A stretch of DNA of 49,576 bases from contig JAHLWZ010000486.1 in assembly GCA_020536535.1 (NCBI GenBank), positions 1,080 to 50,655 of the forward strand, in the 5' to 3' direction. This document shows, one piece after another, positions 47,343 through 49,576 of this stretch. The DNA is from Pelomyxa schiedti (Eukaryota > Evosea > Pelobiontida > Pelomyxidae). Under the pieces are notes generated by a model. That model saw only the letters and a list, made by a program, of their open reading frames with translations. It had not been told where the DNA came from and searched no databases. The number at the start of each line of letters is the position of its first letter. Positions within the stretch are counted from its first letter, which is position 1. The position numbers were made by a program, and so were the translations under genes.

Positions 47343-47407
47343 AGGATTCATCCCAACCTTAAGCCAGATGGCACTGGGCCTGTATGCACACTCCAGAAAA
47401 AAGTGCC
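47343..47407. repeat. Direct repeat in degenerate Sel1 region, copy 2
   Basis: Second copy of the 47038-47102 sequence in the same orientation, 305 bases away. It indicates a local tandem duplication inside the degenerate region. Confidence 0.9.
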
Positions 47408-47754
47408 TTTTTCCTTTTTTCTTTTTATTGTGCCCCAGCAGGGTTGGGCAATACCCACCAACCCAACTACACAGCACACTATGCTTGTACTGAAGCAAGA
47501 CCAAGTGGAAACAAAGTGTTTATTTTAGTTGTTATGGTGGGGTTGCAGTTTCTTCCCAGGACTTCACTGTATTCAGTGGACTCACTTTCACAGAGTCATG
47601 ATGGTGCACTGCCCTTGGGTTGTGTCAACTTCAGGCATTGTGCACATCCCCACCACAGCTGTTTTCAATTATGGTGTTAAACAAGTGTTAAGAATGCATT
47701 GTTACTCCACATTGGGATTTCTAAACATTCATATTTTATCAAAGGTGTAAAAAT

Positions 47755-49555
47755 TTAAGTAGCAGTATTTCCAGAATTGGCAGCCTACTGGAAAAGAGCA
47801 GCCCTGTTGAAATCCTTTTCAACACCAAGTCCTTCTTGATAACACAGAGCAAGGCAGTTCATTGCCTCGTAATCACAAAAATCAGTGGCCTTCTTGAAAA
47901 GTAATGCAGCCTTGCTGTGGTCAGTCACAACCCCTGCACCATCTCAATAACACAGGGGTGTAGGTGTGGGAAGTAATCCCACAGTAGCAGTAGCACTGGT
48001 AACGGAAGTGTGTTCCCCAGTATTACTGGCATGTTCTGTGTTTAATTCCACCCAAAGGAAACCACTTGCACCTCCTTGTTCAGAACAGAACGTTTTCCAC
48101 AAGGCAGCAAAGTATTTGCACTCAAAAAAAGTTTTCACCTCAGAGACTAGAGCTACAGCAGTGTCAATAGAACTTCCATGTTGTGGTTATGAGCCACAAA
48201 GTCACAGGATATGTGCCTTGTCCACAGTATTTTTAACACTAATTCTGGGATTGTTACTCTGTTGGGGCAGTCATTACCCAGTACTGCTAGGTCGATATAT
48301 GTGGGTGTGAGTGACACCTTTCCCAGTAGAGCCACATGAATTCCCTTTTCATGGAGGGTCCTCATATGTTGTTTATTGAAGGATAAATAATAGAGAACCA
48401 GTAAGGCAGGTGAAAAGAAAGGTGCCACTTCTAATGCCTGACACAGTGTGGTAACGCAGTCTTCCATTGCATGACCACTCAGGATTTCACAAATCGCCTT
48501 CATTGTCAACCATCCTGATTTTATATGAGTGGTTAATATCATGATTGGCATTCAAGCCTGCATCTTTTGTTTGTCCTGGGTTCCATCCACGGTTGTATGT
48601 AAAATGATAGAAGTTCTGCAGGACTTGGATCATTTATGGATGCCAATACCTCTGAGGTGTCTAAAAGGGGTATCCTTTTTTCTGGGTCACACTGAAGTAA
48701 GGCATGAACGAGGTGCCGGAACTCTCTTGGGAATGCTTCCGGTGTCATCGGAAACAGGTTACTGTCAGAAATGTAATCTGACCAGCGGAAGAATAAGGAA
48801 TTGGATACTCTGGCAGTGGGTGCTGCCCCAACATCGCGAGTTCAAACAAAATACACCCAAGTTCAAATGATGGTTGCTTTCGTGCTGTTTAAATATTATA
48901 GAAATGAGTGGCAGCAAACCTTTTCACAGTTCAGCATTGCGCCATGAACTGGAACTTTGCTGTGTAGAGAAATTCCGTTGTGGATCTCAGGAGCTGTATG
49001 GTGCTTATTCCCAAGTATCGTGGGAAGAGCTACTGTTTCCTTCTCAAATGAACCCTTGGGAAATTTCGTGGCACAACCAAAGTCAATCACAATTGCTTGC
49101 TCTTTGCTCTTTGTCAAGTGGGGTTAGTCATGTTAAGTTGTTTTCAGCTGAAAAACACACAGATGAGACAACATGTCAAAGTGAATAGTTTGATTCTTGT
49201 AGAGATGTAATTTCTAAATTTTGGTCCTTCAACATGAGTAATACCGGTTGATGTTTGGGTGTGGATCAATTGTGGAGGAAACATTGTACTCATTCTTGTA
49301 TGAAAAGTGGTCAGACTCTCGATAACAAATAGCAAAATAATCTTACCTTAAAAGCACGGGGAATGGACTTTGTAGCCACACCGAAGTTGAATATTGCCTT
49401 GAGTGCATAAGAGTGATTACTGAAGAAATCAGGGTGTCCCTTCCCAATGCATTTGACCTCATACACAATTCCTTGTTTGGAGATTCCCAAGTGTAGCCAA
49501 GGCAACACCACAAACAAACACAAAAAAAAAAAAAAACCAAAACCAAACAAGACAA
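47755..49555 (-). pseudogene. Protein kinase with Sel1 repeats, probably a pseudogene
   Basis: From the right edge: an N-lobe segment (GIVYEVKCIGKG, then NHSYALKAIFNFG, about 49480-49390), a segment STIDPHPNINRYYS (about 49270), the metal-binding IVIDFGCATKFP (about 49080), HHTAPEIHNG, FELGCILFELAMLGQHPLPE (about 48850-48790), then FPMTPEAFPREFRHLVHALL and DPEKRIPLL. The parts do not share one frame. A frameshift near 48775 separates the PIPYSSAGQI and ISDSNLFPM pieces with no usable intron. Further downstream a Sel1 array (DYEAMNCLALCYQEGLGVEK) is interrupted by an in-frame TGA just before DGAGVV (about 47947) and a TAG after ALFQ (about 47800). A living, heavily spliced gene is the alternative, but no intron removes these stops. 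The HRD catalytic loop was not found. Confidence 0.6.
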
Positions 49556-49576
49556 AAAGAAAAGGTGTGGGCGACA

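Noticed and set aside
1-49576. tRNA or rRNA genes
   Set aside because: I looked for the TTCGA loop with flanking stems and for conserved rRNA blocks and saw none that I could support; a tRNAscan-SE run would be decisive.
1-49576. Bacterial or viral origin of the window
   Set aside because: Dense GT-AG introns, a U2 snRNA and eukaryote-only families (14-3-3, RasGEF, F-BAR, USP, URM1) exclude it.

Overview
The window is eukaryotic nuclear DNA from a single-celled organism. Genes are broken by many GT-AG introns, most of them 41-60 nt long. Stops use the standard code (TAA, TAG and TGA all occur as ends). A U2 spliceosomal RNA gene is present. Gene content is typical of a free-living amoeboid protist: a receptor nucleotidyl cyclase, RasGEF, RhoGEF, F-BAR/SH3, coactosin and 14-3-3 genes. 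Degenerate Sel1-repeat/kinase sequence and low-complexity exons are also present. An amoebozoan, perhaps an archamoeba such as Pelomyxa, would fit, but that assignment is inference and not proven here. Because of the introns most genes do not appear as one open frame; exon chains below were joined by reading splice sites and phase by eye.

Layout, left to right. 1-898 (-): start of a low-complexity protein that runs off the left edge. 1160-2410 (-): unrecognised 416-aa protein. 3108-5823 (+): two-pass receptor adenylyl cyclase in 16 short exons. 6332-17464 (-): a giant USP9X/USP24-type deubiquitinase. 17775-18982 (+): secreted protein with an internal acidic repeat, divergent from the deubiquitinase. 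19124-20208 (-): 14-3-3. 20445-24930 (-): GH38 lysosomal-type alpha-mannosidase with a Cys-rich N-terminal extension. 25095-27085 (-): F-BAR/SH3 protein. 27182 to about 29270 (-): RasGEF. 29328 to about 29535 (+): U2 snRNA. 29583-30940: a 1.36-kb element bounded by inverted repeats and carrying two 7-bp satellites. 30960-32557: an orphan exon plus degenerate duplicated sequence. 32558-34804 (-): a protein with three tandem coactosin (ADF-H) domains. 35417-39315 (-): large unrecognised protein with a GC-rich disordered N-terminus. 39540-39703: a long perfect hairpin. 40448-42289 (+): mannose-6-phosphate isomerase. 42419-42954 (+): URM1. 43140-46534 (-): WW/PH/DH RhoGEF-like protein. 46739-49555 (-): degenerate Sel1-repeat and protein-kinase sequence.

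Several products belong to shared processes: membrane and actin control (RasGEF, RhoGEF, F-BAR/SH3, coactosin), second-messenger and phospho-signalling (cyclase, 14-3-3), ubiquitin and ubiquitin-like biology (USP, URM1), and mannose/N-glycan metabolism (MPI, alpha-mannosidase). They look like independently transcribed neighbours rather than an operon. I did not find a clear new defence-type or otherwise undescribed system. The most unusual items are the triple coactosin, the PH-before-DH RhoGEF, the micro-exon cyclase, the inverted-repeat element beside U2 and the 43-nt perfect hairpin.
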